Shown here: positions 23,797 to 34,767 of the stretch, piece by piece
How positions within the stretch are numbered: the stretch's first letter is position 1
Layout of the letters: every line of letters begins with the position of its first letter
Assembly (NCBI GenBank): GCA_039621445.1
Contig: CP154954.1
Span: forward strand, 20,632,642 to 20,696,641
DNA from: Euglena gracilis
Taxonomy: Eukaryota; Euglenida; Euglenophyceae; Euglenales
Length of the DNA stretch: 64,000 bases
Reading direction: 5' to 3'
Translations under genes and position numbers: made by a program
Notes under the pieces: model-generated
Told to the model about the DNA's origin: nothing
What the model saw: only the letters and a program-made list of their open reading frames with translations
Database searches by the model: none

Positions 23797-23888
23797 TCTG
23801 TCACGCTGTACCGCCGTACCACTCTACAGCCCAGCCAACTGCAGCTGTATGTGGAGAAGGCCAGGGATTCTGGAATTGATCGACAGCT
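23797..23888 (+). CDS. Exon, ADP-ribosyltransferase-like fold, arginine motif
   Basis: Between TTCTGACCAG and GTAATT the frame encodes SVTLYRRTTLQPSQLQLYVE followed by KARDSG. In R-S-E type transferases this position carries V-x-[LV]-Y-R-G, whose arginine contacts NAD. Here the glycine after the arginine is replaced by a second arginine, a notable change in an otherwise conserved strand. The exon lies between the N-terminal helices (21972) and the S-T-S exon (25534), as expected. Confidence 0.6.
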
Positions 23889-24652
23889 GTAATTGTCCAG
23901 ATAAGCCACCAAGAACTTTATGAATAATTTCATTTATGTTTTTTTTGTCACCTTTGTCAACTTTTTCCTTCTAACTGCCAACTGCCCAGGAAACTCTCTT
24001 CAGCATTCTGTACCCACTGACCTGTCTTATCAGGACCTGTCTCCTCCCTTTGCACTGGCTGAGCAGCGTGATGATTTGGAGGTTCAAGAACATCGAATTT
24101 GGCCTTTCCCTTGCGTTTCAGCCCCGCAAAACTGATGACGGCCCACACACAGAGTGCCGGTGTCCAACCGGCATTGCCAAAAAAAATCGCCCAGGTTCCT
24201 TTGCGCAAATGCGTGAAAAGGAACAAGAAGACAGCTTACCCCCCGAAACTGTCTCCAGACAAGTGCAGCTTGATTTGTTGCCCCCAGTTTGACACAGGAA
24301 AATACCCAGGATAAGTGAACCCCCCATTCTCCCAAGGGGGACCCCCTTCCCCGGGGATCTTGAACGAAGCCTGGCTTCCACACGCAAAAATATTATGGGA
24401 GGAAACAGACTGGTATATGACTCTGAAAATTGTGGTAGGTGAAGGCATAAAGAGCACAGAAGGATTCCCACAATGTAGTTAAGTTCTGGGCCACATCACT
24501 CCCCTTATGTTGACACTTGTTGACCCCAACACGTTCGCCTTTGCACAATTGGAACATTTTGCGCATTTGCACAAAGAAACCAATTCAAAACCAACCAAGA
24601 GCTTTCAAAGCCAGTCTGGTGGAAGCTGGACAATCAATGTCGTGAAACTGTG

Positions 24653-24922
24653 GTTACACCCCCAAATAATACCCCCCGGGGTATTATTTTTTTCTCCCAA
24701 AGTCCCGTCCTGAGGGGGGTGATATTTGGGAGTGTAACAGCTGCTTAATTTTTTCGAAAGTTTTCCAACTCCCATAGGACCCAAAATAGCAACTAAAAAC
24801 CCTTTTGGGGTCATTTATTGCACTTTGTATTGAAATTTTGCTTTTTTTGGACGGCAGATGATCCAGAAACGTCAATTTTTTTAACAATTTTGTCAGATAT
24901 TACGATTTGTACCCACAAAATT
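24653..24922. repeat. Dispersed repeat family AATAATACCCC, copy 2
   Basis: Same order of blocks as 10508-10800, starting ACACCCCCAAATAATACCCC. It lies in the intron between the arginine-motif exon and the S-T-S exon. From 23889 to 25376 I found no other supported exon; an open frame near 23990-24125 has an acceptor (TGCCCAG) but no recognisable content. Confidence 0.65.
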
Positions 24923-25376
24923 TGGGGGCATTGATTTGGTGGGCGAACTCACAAAGCACAAAGGTGCCGTTTTCTTTTTTCAGCACCAATAACCGGCACC
25001 TAGATTTGCAAAATGTATTCATCATACCCGTAAATCTTGACTTTAGAAAGATTTGTTGAGTGGAAACAGACCATTTCCACCCAAACTAGATTTGGAAAAA
25101 GTGTCCCAGCCTTTGAACACAAAAATCCTTCTAATTGCACATGTACAATTATTGATAACCACACAATTGTGCAAATCCATAATCTGAATGGACCATTTCC
25201 TTTGTGCAGAAGAACCAATTGTGCAATTAATTGCGGGAACCGTCTGCTCCTACAGTTGCCATTTGCACAATTGCGCCAGAAGTATTCTGCCATTGTGACA
25301 TATTTCTATGATGGAATTGATCGAAGTGAAGTTAAAGAAGCCTTTTTTTTTCGGTGCGTTCATCAGCATTCTATAC

Positions 25377-25496
25377 CCCCCCCCCCCCGGGAAACTGTCA
25401 TGCCCGAGAGCCTGTCATGGTCCCGCCCGGGAAACTGTCAGGGTCCCCATTACTGGCCAACCTGTCAGGTGACAGTTTCCCGGGGGGGGGGGTAGG
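25377..25496. repeat. GGGAAACTGTCA inverted-repeat element, copy 1
   Basis: The ends are CCCGGGAAACTGTCA and TGACAGTTTCCCGGG, with internal CCTGTCAGGGTCC-type units, flanked by C and G tracts. It lies just upstream of the acceptor of the exon at 25534. Related copies are at 27538-27810 and, partly, 46035-46130, 51165-51185 and 60960-60990. It looks like a non-autonomous intronic element whose interior is a short tandem repeat. Confidence 0.65.
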
Positions 25497-25533
25497 TACA
25501 CACATTGCACACGAAACCATCCCATCGCCGCAG

Positions 25534-25644
25534 TGCCCGCCGGAGTCCCTGGGGTTGAAGCAGTTTGTCTGGTCGGGGTTCACCTCCACTAGCCTCCAGG
25601 ACGGCAACCCGACCTTCGGGGCCATCCATTCACTCAATCCCTGC
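25534..25644 (+). CDS. Exon, ADP-ribosyltransferase-like fold, S-T-S motif
   Basis: The exon is 111 bases, between CGCCGCAG and GTGACC. It encodes LKQFVWSGFTSTSLQDGNPT and FGAIHSL. The S-T-S triad within V-x-W-x-x-F-x-S-T-S is the second catalytic motif of R-S-E ADP-ribosyltransferases, where the serine holds NAD. This is a strong match. The neighbouring exons provide the arginine (23797) and glutamate (26366) motifs. Confidence 0.75.
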
Positions 25645-26365
25645 GTGACCCCCCATGGGGGATGGGTGAGTGGAATTCCGAGAGTGGCTGGGTGGGTTTG
25701 GGCAGGTGGACCTGGTTGTTGGACAGGGGGGGGTACCATTTTTGGCCTCCTTTTGCCCAAATTGGTCGGCATGTCGAGGCCATCGCCACATCAGTCCACG
25801 TTGACAGGGATTGGCAACTTGCATTGTTCAAAGTTGGGGTCCAAATGCCACTCACTGCAGTGTGAGCCGCCTCGTCCCCTTACCTGAGGCTGGGTTAGCT
25901 TCGCAGTTCAAAAGGGTGAGAAAATGGAAAAGACCTGCTCGCATGGGGTTGGCTTAAATTTATCACAGTGTGCTGCAGCGGAGCAGGCTGGGGCATTGGT
26001 GCGTGGGGCATGCCAGTGCGCACACACCATCACCACGGCTTTGGAGCTGGGGGTTGGGTATGACCCACAAAATTTGTGTCCCACTATTTAGTTTCCCTAC
26101 TGTATTGTTGGTATGAAAGAGTTTTAAGGTAATTTTACCCCCTACCTATAGGAAAAAATGGCCGAAAATGGCCGAAAATGGCCGAAAATGGCAAAAATCT
26201 GGGGGTCAACTTTCGGTACTTGAAAGTGAAGGACGAAGTATCCACAGTGAATCATTCGGCCCCCACATGCGTGCATTTGCAACGTCCTGCGGCAGAAAAC
26301 TCTGTGGTGGGTTTTGGCCCAGGAAAGGTGCCCACCTCCTCCCCTGAGGGCCCGAGTGTGAATGG

Positions 26366-26509
26366 ATGCCCACGGTGCACCTCTTCGTCATCGTGATCCC
26401 CCGCGCGTTCTTCAACAAGCTCATCCATTTGGGTGGTTGCAGCGCCTTCCCGGGAGAGCACGAAATCCTGCTGCCGCCCAGGCTGCCCCTCAATTCACGG
26501 TCGCCAAAA
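26366..26509 (+). CDS. Exon, ADP-ribosyltransferase-like fold, catalytic E-x-E motif
   Basis: The frame encodes VHLFVIVIPRAFFNKLIHLG, then SAFPGEHEILLPP. This is the third motif: S-x-F-P-x-E-x-E-[IV]-L-x-P-P. E-H-E places the two glutamates with the spacing used by arginine-specific transferases, the second being catalytic. With the exons at 21972, 23797 and 25534 this gives all three R-S-E elements on one strand in order, so the host gene probably encodes an active or recently active enzyme. Both ends are approximate. Confidence 0.72.
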
Positions 26510-27537
26510 CGTGTTCCCCCCCAAACCTCTTTGGGTTGGTCAGAAAGCACAGGTCCGCCCTCAACAAAAGCTTCTGACACTGACACGCACCAAGGTTTCT
26601 TTTTAAGGGGGGTCGTACCCCCAAGGTGTGAGGGGGGAGAGTGCACTCCCCCCTGCAGGAGGATGGGTTTTTGTGTGTTATCGCCCTCGCACCGAAGGCC
26701 CCAAGGGCCTGAAAATGGGCTTTTTCACGCGATTTTCGGCTGGGCACTAAGCGGGGGCTTCCTGACAATGACCATCTATGTGTGTCCAAGCATCAACTGT
26801 TGCCAACGCTCCGAGGTGTCATTGTTGGCTTTAAAGTCAAGTTAAAATTGACAATAATGGCAGAGACACCCTGGATCCAACTGGGTTAGGCCCAGTTAGA
26901 CCCAGAGGAAAAATTACAGTCTGGGCGGTTACAGTGATGGTGTGTTGAGAGAAAACAAAACGAAGAAAAAAATATGCGGCCTAGATTGGTTCTCTTTGAA
27001 AGATTATGAGTACTGAAGTTGCAAAGGTAAAAAAAAAACAGTTCGCTTCTCGTGTGTGCAAAATGGAACAATTGATGAGACGGGGGGAGCGCCCCGTGCT
27101 GTGCAGTGGGTCTAACCCAAACTCTGTCCCCTGATTCAAGCCTTAATTGTGGAAGTTTTCCTTCCCAAGTGTGCTGCGCTGGTTTCCAAAAAATATTTTT
27201 GAATTTTTGCACTTCATTTCAAATCCTGCACTTGATTTCAAAAAATTTTTGAAAAAAATTAAAAAAAATTATATATTTCTTGCTGTGAACAGTCCCGTTG
27301 AACTCTGAAATGGGCCACCTATTTTTGTGTTATTTTCCCCTATGTCGCTCGGTAGGGCCCTGCTTTTTTGTCTTGAAATGTTATTTTCCCCCCTGTCCCA
27401 GCCATGCCCTGTGTTGTGCGGAGCCAGTCCGCAAATATTTCAAAAGAATTCCGACCAACTCCCAAGAGCACCCCCCCCCCCAAGCCCCAACACCATTCCA
27501 CCCACCAACTTGGAAGTGACTTATTATTCCGTGAAGT

Positions 27538-27810
27538 ACCCCCCCCCCCCCGGGAAACTGTCATGCTCGAGAACCTGTCAGGGTCCCCGTTACCAGCTAA
27601 CCTGTCAGTACAGGAAGTTATCAGGGTCCCTGGTACCGGCCAGCCTGTCAGAGTCGGTTTTCATTGACGTTCCCTTGAAATTCCCCACCCTGCAAACTGT
27701 CACGGTCCCCGCCCGTCAGACTGTCAGGGTCTTTGGTACGATAGGAAGTTGTCAGGGTCCCCGGTACCGGCCGACCTGTCAGGTGACAAGTTTCCCGGGG
27801 GGGGGGGGAG
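27538..27810. repeat. GGGAAACTGTCA inverted-repeat element, copy 2
   Basis: Ends CCCGGGAAACTGTCATG and a TGACA-GTTTCCCGGG-like right end, with five to six internal CTGTCAGGGTCCC units. It is larger than copy 1 because the internal units are expanded. It is followed by a possible exon near 27930-28029 (open frame ending in TGA) that I cannot support further. Confidence 0.6.
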
Positions 27811-28327
27811 TTGGGTTGCAGCGTTTGATGAGGGTTGGCAGCTCTGAAGTGTATCAAAGGTCACAGTTTGTTGGCTTCTCCATGTCCCCCAAACCGCCGA
27901 TGTGGCGACTCGGTTTGCCTGCCCCTGTGCAACCTCGGCTTTGTCGTCAGCCGCAAGGAAACCCTGCCGTCCCCCACCACCGAGGTGAAGGTCCACATCC
28001 GGATGCAGTTCGAAGCGACCTGTGTCTGACGGCGACCCTCGGCGTGTAGTGTGTGCCGTCCCCCGTCTTCGCTTTCGTCACAGCTGGGTACATGGCTTCC
28101 TGAGGTTTGCCGTCATTGGGGGACTGCAATCACTGGTTGGTCCCTCTTGGCCCCGGAGTGGGTGGCTGGTTTTTTCAGAGTGACTGATTGGGTTTTGGTC
28201 CAACCTCCTCCTCCCCGGCGGGTGAGGCGTTGCAAAGGAAAATACACCAACTTGACCCGGCGCCAAATCTGAAAGAAAAATTTTTGTCCATTTTTCAGGT
28301 TTGTGGCCAATTTTCCTTTTCTTGCAG

Positions 28328-28492
28328 TCTTGGGTCCCAGAATGTCCGACCTCCCTGGCCCGGGTTCGGGCTGACTGGTTTTTGGAAGGGTGGAAGCGAG
28401 CCCCGGAGATCAGTAAAAAAGAATATGATTGGTGGCCCGAACATCGTGGCAAGTTATTTGCCTGGTTGGACAGCAGTGCTGGGGGGAAATAG
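28328..28492 (+). CDS. Possible terminal exon of the left host gene
   Basis: A strong acceptor (TTTTCTTGCAG) opens a frame encoding SWVPECPTSLARVRADWFLE, then WKRAPEISKKEYDWWPEHRG, and ends in TAG at 28490-28492. Tryptophan- and charge-rich, with no low complexity, it reads as a genuine peptide. I do not recognise it. It is the first good exon ending in a stop after the ADP-ribosyltransferase exons, so it may close that gene. Confidence 0.45.
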   Translation, partial: SWVPECPTSLARVRADWFLEGWKRAPEISKKEYDWWPEHRGKLFAWLDSSAGGK

Positions 28493-28637
28493 GTTGCCTC
28501 GAAAAAAGGTGCTGGCTGGACCCCCACCCCCCTCTAAGGTGTGGGGTCCAGGGGAGTCCCACCCGACTGCTGGGCTAAACCTGGCTGGCACCCGAAAACA
28601 GGCAAAAAAAATAGCAAAGAAAAGAAATCCAGTTGGG

Positions 28638-28638
<1 letters not shown>

Positions 28639-28677
<39 letters not shown>

Positions 28678-28761
28678 GTTGTTGTTGTTGTTGTTGTTGG
28701 TGTTGTTGTTGTTGGTGTTTTTGTTGTTGTTGTTGTTTGTTGTTGTTGTTGTTGTTGTTGA
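28639..28761 (+). repeat. TTG trinucleotide repeat
   Basis: About 120 bases of GTT units with a few interruptions (GTGTT, GGTGTT). Open in all frames. From 28762 to 30594 I see no supported exon, only short T-rich open frames; CATC/CATG repeats are at 28963-29010. Confidence 0.95.
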
Positions 28762-30594
28762 ATCTCAGCAAAGCCATATGGCCACACCGGCACCACGTCG
28801 AGCACGGGTTCCTTCTGTGTATTTCCATTTACCCCATCCTGAAACTCTGGTGTTCTACTCTCCTTTGAGGTCACCATATGCAGAGGACAATTCTTTTCCA
28901 CTCCAGCGCTCTTCTGTGTCCCTTTCTCCATTTTTTAAAAACACATGTATGCATATTTGTAGCATCCATCCATCCATCCATCCATACATCCGTTCATGCA
29001 TGCATACATGCTTTGCATACACCCAAGACATATAGACAGATTTGATTAACATTTGTTTTTGATACACCTCTTCATTACCAAGGTGTGGTATTGTAAGTTG
29101 GTTCCACTCCCTGCAGAAAAATCATTAAAACGGGGGTCATTTTTGGCGACAAAGGTGTATTTTAAAGGTGTCTTCTTTTGTATTTTGTTCAACATCGTCA
29201 ATGTTCTTTGTGTGCCACAAACAGAGACGGCTCGATATTATATGCCTTTTTGAAACCGAGGTGCATGCATTTTTTTCCCTTCATTTTCCTTGTATTTCCA
29301 CCTGCATCTGGTGTGCTGCCAATTGACAAACGCACCTTTCAACTTTATTTGATTCCTTCAACATTTACCCCCAATTTCAATATGCAATTTCCTGGAATTT
29401 TCTGTTAAAATGCCGAAATGCGATGCAAAATGATGCCAAAATGCGAATAATTCAGTCTGGTCGTTGATTCAGTGTGTTTGTGGTCTCATAGGGACCTTAA
29501 AACATCGCTCTCAGTGTGTTAAGTTCCACAGAAATCTAAATCCTACAAGCACAATAAAAGTCATCGTTATTATGTTTTGAACTTACTTTGGTAAGTTCAC
29601 CAAATCCCCGAACCTTCCTCCCCCCAGGGGGGGGGAAGCAAAAAAAGCGGCGCAGGAACGGGACTTTTACTGCCCTTCTTGCTCCTTTCAGCTGTTTCCC
29701 CAGGTGAACCTAAGCTGCCAGCAGTGTGCATCCGGACTTGCTTTGCTTGCAGCGCGCCGTTGTGGTTTTTTGGGGGAGTTTGGCAAAGGGCAGGGAGGAA
29801 GTGGCAGGGTGTGCGGGTGTCGTGTGACCAAGACGGCGGGAAGGACGTGCTGACGTATGGTAAGGAAGCTGGGTGTGGATGTCTGGACAAATCTGTTATT
29901 TTAAGTGATATTTGTCCCTCCCCAAAACAGTCGCATTACTCATTGCCCCCTTGCTTTTGTTCTATCTCTCCAACCTTGTGTACTTTATTTATTTATCATT
30001 TTGTTTATTTGGGTGAATATTGCCTGAGCTTTGCTCCTACCCGTTTGTTTGACCCCATTCAGTTGACGTTGTTGATCCGAACTGTGATTCCTGATTATTC
30101 ACTGACAATGTTCTGCCGTGCTTTGCTAGCTCACACAAAAAATTTTCAGATGCATTCCACATTTATATGCAAATATGCGTCGATGCCACTATGGAAAGAT
30201 GCCAAACGTTGGCTGTTTAACTTTACTCTCTAAATTAATTTTGCAAATAATAGTCCGGGGAATTGACAACCCAAATGTTGCATGCGGCACAGAGGTGCTT
30301 CATATTGCGAAATTTTATTTCCAAACAAAGAGGTGAAAAAAATATGATCCGATTTATTATTGTTCTCACGTTTCAGGTTTTTGAATTCAGAAGACCCCCC
30401 CCCCTGGGAGGGATGCTTCCACAACAGGCGTCTGGTTTTGGGTTGTGTAGAGATTTGCTGGAGAGAAGCTTTCTTGGGGGGGGTGAGAAATGAAAGGAAA
30501 ACAGGGTTTGAGGGTTTCTTTTGAGTGTATCTGAAAAAAGTTATCCCTGAACCCCCCAATTTTTTTTTCAGAAAAAAAATCCCACCCAGGGTCT

Positions 30595-30712
30595 TGTACA
30601 CCACTCTGGAGTGGGTCTTTCAGCACGAGTTGGAGAAGGGAAGCCTTTCTGGGGTATGTAGACAACCTGCGGAGCGTGGACTGCAGCCCTTCTGATGCCG
30701 TTGCGTACTAGC
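30595..30712 (+). pseudogene. Decayed copy of module J
   Basis: Compared with the intact exons at 32107 and 49171, this copy keeps TLEWVFQHELEKGS in one frame and DNLRSVDCSPSDAVAY in another, so at least one frameshift lies near 30655. A TAG follows at the position where the others continue with a tryptophan. It appears to be an inactivated tandem duplicate. Confidence 0.6.
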
Positions 30713-31033
30713 CATGGTCAGAAGGTGCAGGGTAGAGGCAGAGGGCGCAAGACAGGTTCCGCTCTTTCACGACAAATCTGTAATCCTGTGGGGCTTTATT
30801 TGTGAGTGATGGTGGCATTTTCCCACTTTTGAAAAGAGGTCTGCCTCTCGCACAGGCCGGTATCGCCCTCAATCTGGAAGCCCCCAAGAATGGCTCAGCG
30901 TTTGTCTGCAAGAGATGGGGAAGACGGATTGCGACACGCTTTTCTGGCGACACCAGATCAATTGCCCCCAAAGGGGTGGACCCTCGTCCAAAACCAACTC
31001 CGATTTCGCTCGTTTATTCTGCCGCTTCCCGGT

Positions 31034-31174
<141 letters not shown>

Positions 31175-32106
31175 TGGATTAAGATTTTGGTTCAGTTAGC
31201 AATAGACATAGGGTTAGGACATAGGAAGAACGTTGGCCCGAAACGTCCCACACTTTGGCATAAACACTGGGCTGCATTGTCGAAGAAAGAAAAACCCCGC
31301 ACCTAACCTCACCCCTAACGCGCAAATTACCCCAAGGTGACGGACGCTACTGAGGGAGTCAGGCCAGGGATCCACCCAGCCAGGGGGAGCCACCCAGCAG
31401 TGAGTGCCAGGAAGACATCTGGGCTCAGCGATGGTCATGGTGTGATTGTTCTGTCCGAATGCTGCCACCACTGCATCCATTCAATGCACACAATTGCTGT
31501 TCACTTTACTGCCACGTTGCTCGGTCTCGGGGAGGGGTTATTTTGGCTGCACATGTAAATTTTTGGGCCACCCAGGTGGCGTTGGTAAAAGGTGCGGAGA
31601 AAAAATCTCGGGATTGGGTGTTTTCCCTTCATTTTTTCTCCCTTTTGTTCTGCAATTTTTTTAAGTGAATCTGAAAACCATGTGCCCGAAACGCCCAAAG
31701 TCTCTTTTGGGTCAATTTTGGGAAAAAGTTTTCGGCCATGCCACTGTTTACGTCGGGGTATCCCCTTTTTTTCCCAGACGGGGGGGGGGGCACGATTTAG
31801 CGTGCATCACATCACATCGGTATCATCAAAAAAGGGAGCCGTCCTCCTGTGTGCAACGAAGCTAGACCATTGGTGCCTGTGCTGGTGGGCCGGGCGTACA
31901 TGAGGCGAAGTGGACCAGGATTCCCTCTGAGGCACTTGGCAGCCCCCTCCCCCCGGCGGGGTTGATAGCTGTATTTCCGTAATTTTCCGCAATTTCTGTG
32001 ATTGGCATTTTTTTGCGATACCCCACACTTTTCCTGAAGGCCTCCGATATGTGGTCATATCGATCCCCCATCCCCCTCCCATTCACTTCCCATTCCCCTC
32101 ACGCAG

Positions 32107-32272
32107 GATTCTGTGCTATGGCCGAGCCGCCCTGGAACGCGTTGGAGGAGGGGAAGCCCTTCTGGTGGAAGTGGACCTTTAAAGACCGCCTGCGGAGCGT
32201 GGACTGCGACAAGGCCGATGCCGTTGCATACTGGACAGGCAGCGGCCTCGCTGCCATTCTCAATGACGCGGG
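32107..32272 (+). CDS. Exon, module J, intact copy
   Basis: Bounded by CCCCTCACGCAG and a GTATGT donor, it encodes MAEPPWNALEEGKPFWWKWT followed by FKDRLRSVDCDKADAVAYW. The exon at 49171 shares the acceptor context (TTCCCCTCACGCAGG-TTCTGTGCT) and L-E-E-G-K-P-F-x-x-K-W-x-F-K-D-x-L-[RK]-S-V-D-C-x-x-A-D. Conservation outside and inside the exon means a fairly recent duplication. I do not recognise the family. From 32273 to 33463 nothing else is supported. Confidence 0.62.
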
Positions 32273-33463
32273 GTATGTGTGTTGGGGAGTGCATTTCTGG
32301 CGGTTTTGCATCTTTTGCCCCACCCAGCGGGTGAACGTTTGGATGGGTGTCCCTTTTTGTGGCCAAGCTATTTGCCTTTTTAGCGTCCATTCCATTTTTT
32401 TTGTGTTTGCGTTCGGATCTGAATTCTTATACTCCCCTTTGCTGAAGCCAGACGTTGGCCAGACGTTGGTGCTGCTGGTCTTTACACAATGGGGACTACC
32501 TCCTGTAGCCCATGGTAGCGGGGGAACTCCCCAACGATGTGGGCAGGTGCTCTGGTGTTATCTTGCCTTCACCAGACCTCTTACAATGAAAACTGTTCAT
32601 CTCCAAAAATAGCCCAGGACTAAAAAAAACTGGGAAATCAAATTTCCTTTTCACAAAACTTTTCCACCAACTTTCAATGCTTGCTTTGGGCGGCAAATTG
32701 CCTAACCATCCCAAGATTTCAAAATAATTGAGCAGTTAGCAGGTGTTTGGGTGGGAAGCAACAGACTAAGTAGGCAGTTATCCGCCGAAAAAAAATATGC
32801 AGTTTTCCCACTCGGGAGGCTTATTCTATTGGCTGATTTGTCCGTCTTCAGCACTGAGGCTTGGCCGACATTTATTGATGAGTTTAGGGTGTTTGCAGAA
32901 ACACAATTAGAGAGTTGGAGACGAATGGGGGGGGCAAATGCGCGGTCAGAGAGCTCAGGCGAAAATTGTCCGATGCTTTAAGGGTGGGCAGAAAGGAAGC
33001 AGGGTTTGTGAACGATGGGGGCAATTGGAAGACGGGAACCTGCCTGGAATGGCCCCGGTGGTTTGTTTTTTTAGTTTAATTTATAAGTTTGTTAAACTCG
33101 TCACACACCAGTGACACCAGTCGCAGGTGTGGATCTTTGTGGAAGACATGGAAATTTGAAAATATGGCCGGGGGGGGGGGGCGGTTGGTGACGAAGATTC
33201 TCTCAAATCTTTGTCCTCCCTTCTGTCGTGTTATTTCTTTTCATGCAAAATAATTCAAAAACAATGTTTAAGGGACGATGGTAATGTTGATGAAATTATG
33301 ATTTGAAGCAGAATCCATTTTTTTGAAATTACATGCACCAGTGGCAGAGCTTCACTGTGTGTATCGGCTACGAGTCAGAGCCTTGGCCTTTTTTCTTGTG
33401 TCCCAATCTATGGCCATTCTCGGAGTGTTTTTGATAGGTCTCTCCTTCGGGTGAGGGATCTGT

Positions 33464-33489
33464 CTTAGACGGCCGGGAATGCACTTTTC
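33464..33489 (+). repeat. Left terminal inverted repeat of the 11.4-kb element
   Basis: 26 bp, identical to the reverse complement of 44803-44828. TCTGT at 33459-33463 is the left target-site duplication. The first TGCGCA palindrome follows 15 bases inside (33504-33522). Confidence 0.95.
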
Positions 33490-34767
33490 ATATTTTGCCC
33501 AAGTTTGCGCACCCGCGCATTCTTTTTTTATCAAGTGAGTCACCACCACCCGACGGGGCGGCCGACCCGACAAGCCGAGCTGATCGAGAGCAAAGGTGTA
33601 CCACGACTTCCGGTACGCGAGGATTTTTTTGAGGAATCCGACTTTTTTGACTCTGAGCAGACCTGTTTTTGTTCTCCGCCGGCCGGGGGAAACACCTCGT
33701 CAAGCGAAGCCGATGCGACACGAAACACTGTTTTTCGGGGCGGCACCCTCGTCCGGTGAAGGCATAGTACCCGCCGGCTCCCCCCATTCCCCGGTGGCCT
33801 CGGTATTGCGCAGGTGCGCATTCACCCCCCTCCCCCCACCCCAACTTTATTTTGATTTGAAGGCAAAGCATGGGCCTTTGGCTGGAGACACCCTTCCCTC
33901 CCTTGCCGGTCCCATCCCTTACCTTCCCTCACTGTCCTTTGGTCCTTGGTCCGATATAGGGGGGAGGGAGGGGGAGAGTGCCAGGGGTATAGAGGGGGAG
34001 GTGTGCAGGGGTTGAGAGGTGGGCGGTCCGACACATGGTTGCTGCGGCGTGGGTATGCTTCGCCGGGTGTATAGGGTTGACGGATGGGTGTGACAGGTTC
34101 AGGCACGCCGTGCCTCGCACACACTGCGGCCCTCTGGCCGCACGCCTGCGCCGCCCGACGCCCCGCCGCAGCCGGCCCCGGCGCAGCGCTGGACGCGCTG
34201 GTAGGTTCACTCCCCTTGGTCCTTTGTGTCTCTCCCATGGGGGAGAGAGGGAGGGGCGTGCTCGCACCTGGCCCACCTCCCAGGGGTGCACCCCCGAGTG
34301 GCCTCGGGTGTGCCACCCTGGTCCAGTGGACCGCCTAGGTGTATGCTTGGGGTGTGTGCTGCTGGTCGGTGTGCATGCACCGCGTGGTAAACCAAATCCA
34401 AAAGGCATGCACGATTCAGGAGAGGGGATGAATTCGCATGTGCGCATTCTTTTGGCCCGGACGCTGTGTGCACTGTGTGTACCCACCGGCGGCTATGTCG
34501 ACTGTGCACGCGAGAGGGGTTGGCAGAACGGGAGGGGATTGCCTCTGGGGAAGAGAGGGGTGTGCATGGGAAAACAATGCGCATGTGCGCAATCAGCACA
34601 CTGTGAGCAGAAGAATGCGCGCATGCGCAATGTTTGCACTGGGCTGAGGAGTCTGAAGAGGAGTGCACCCCCCTGTGGACTCACTTCTCCTTCCGCGGCG
34701 GCGGGAAGGGCAGCAGGGTGAACTTGGTCGTCCGCTCCTGCAGGGAGGTCCGCGCTGCGGGGGACTG
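33490..34767. other. Left subterminal region of the element
   Basis: About 1.3 kb with five palindromes (33504, 33805, 34431, 34575, 34613) and no gene I can support. Several GC-rich frames are open on both strands, and a short additional gene cannot be excluded. It lies downstream of the ParB-like gene's stop. Confidence 0.4.

Noticed and set aside
28541-29035. Leu/Val-rich 'membrane protein' frame
   Set aside because: Caused by the TTG trinucleotide repeat, not a real membrane segment.
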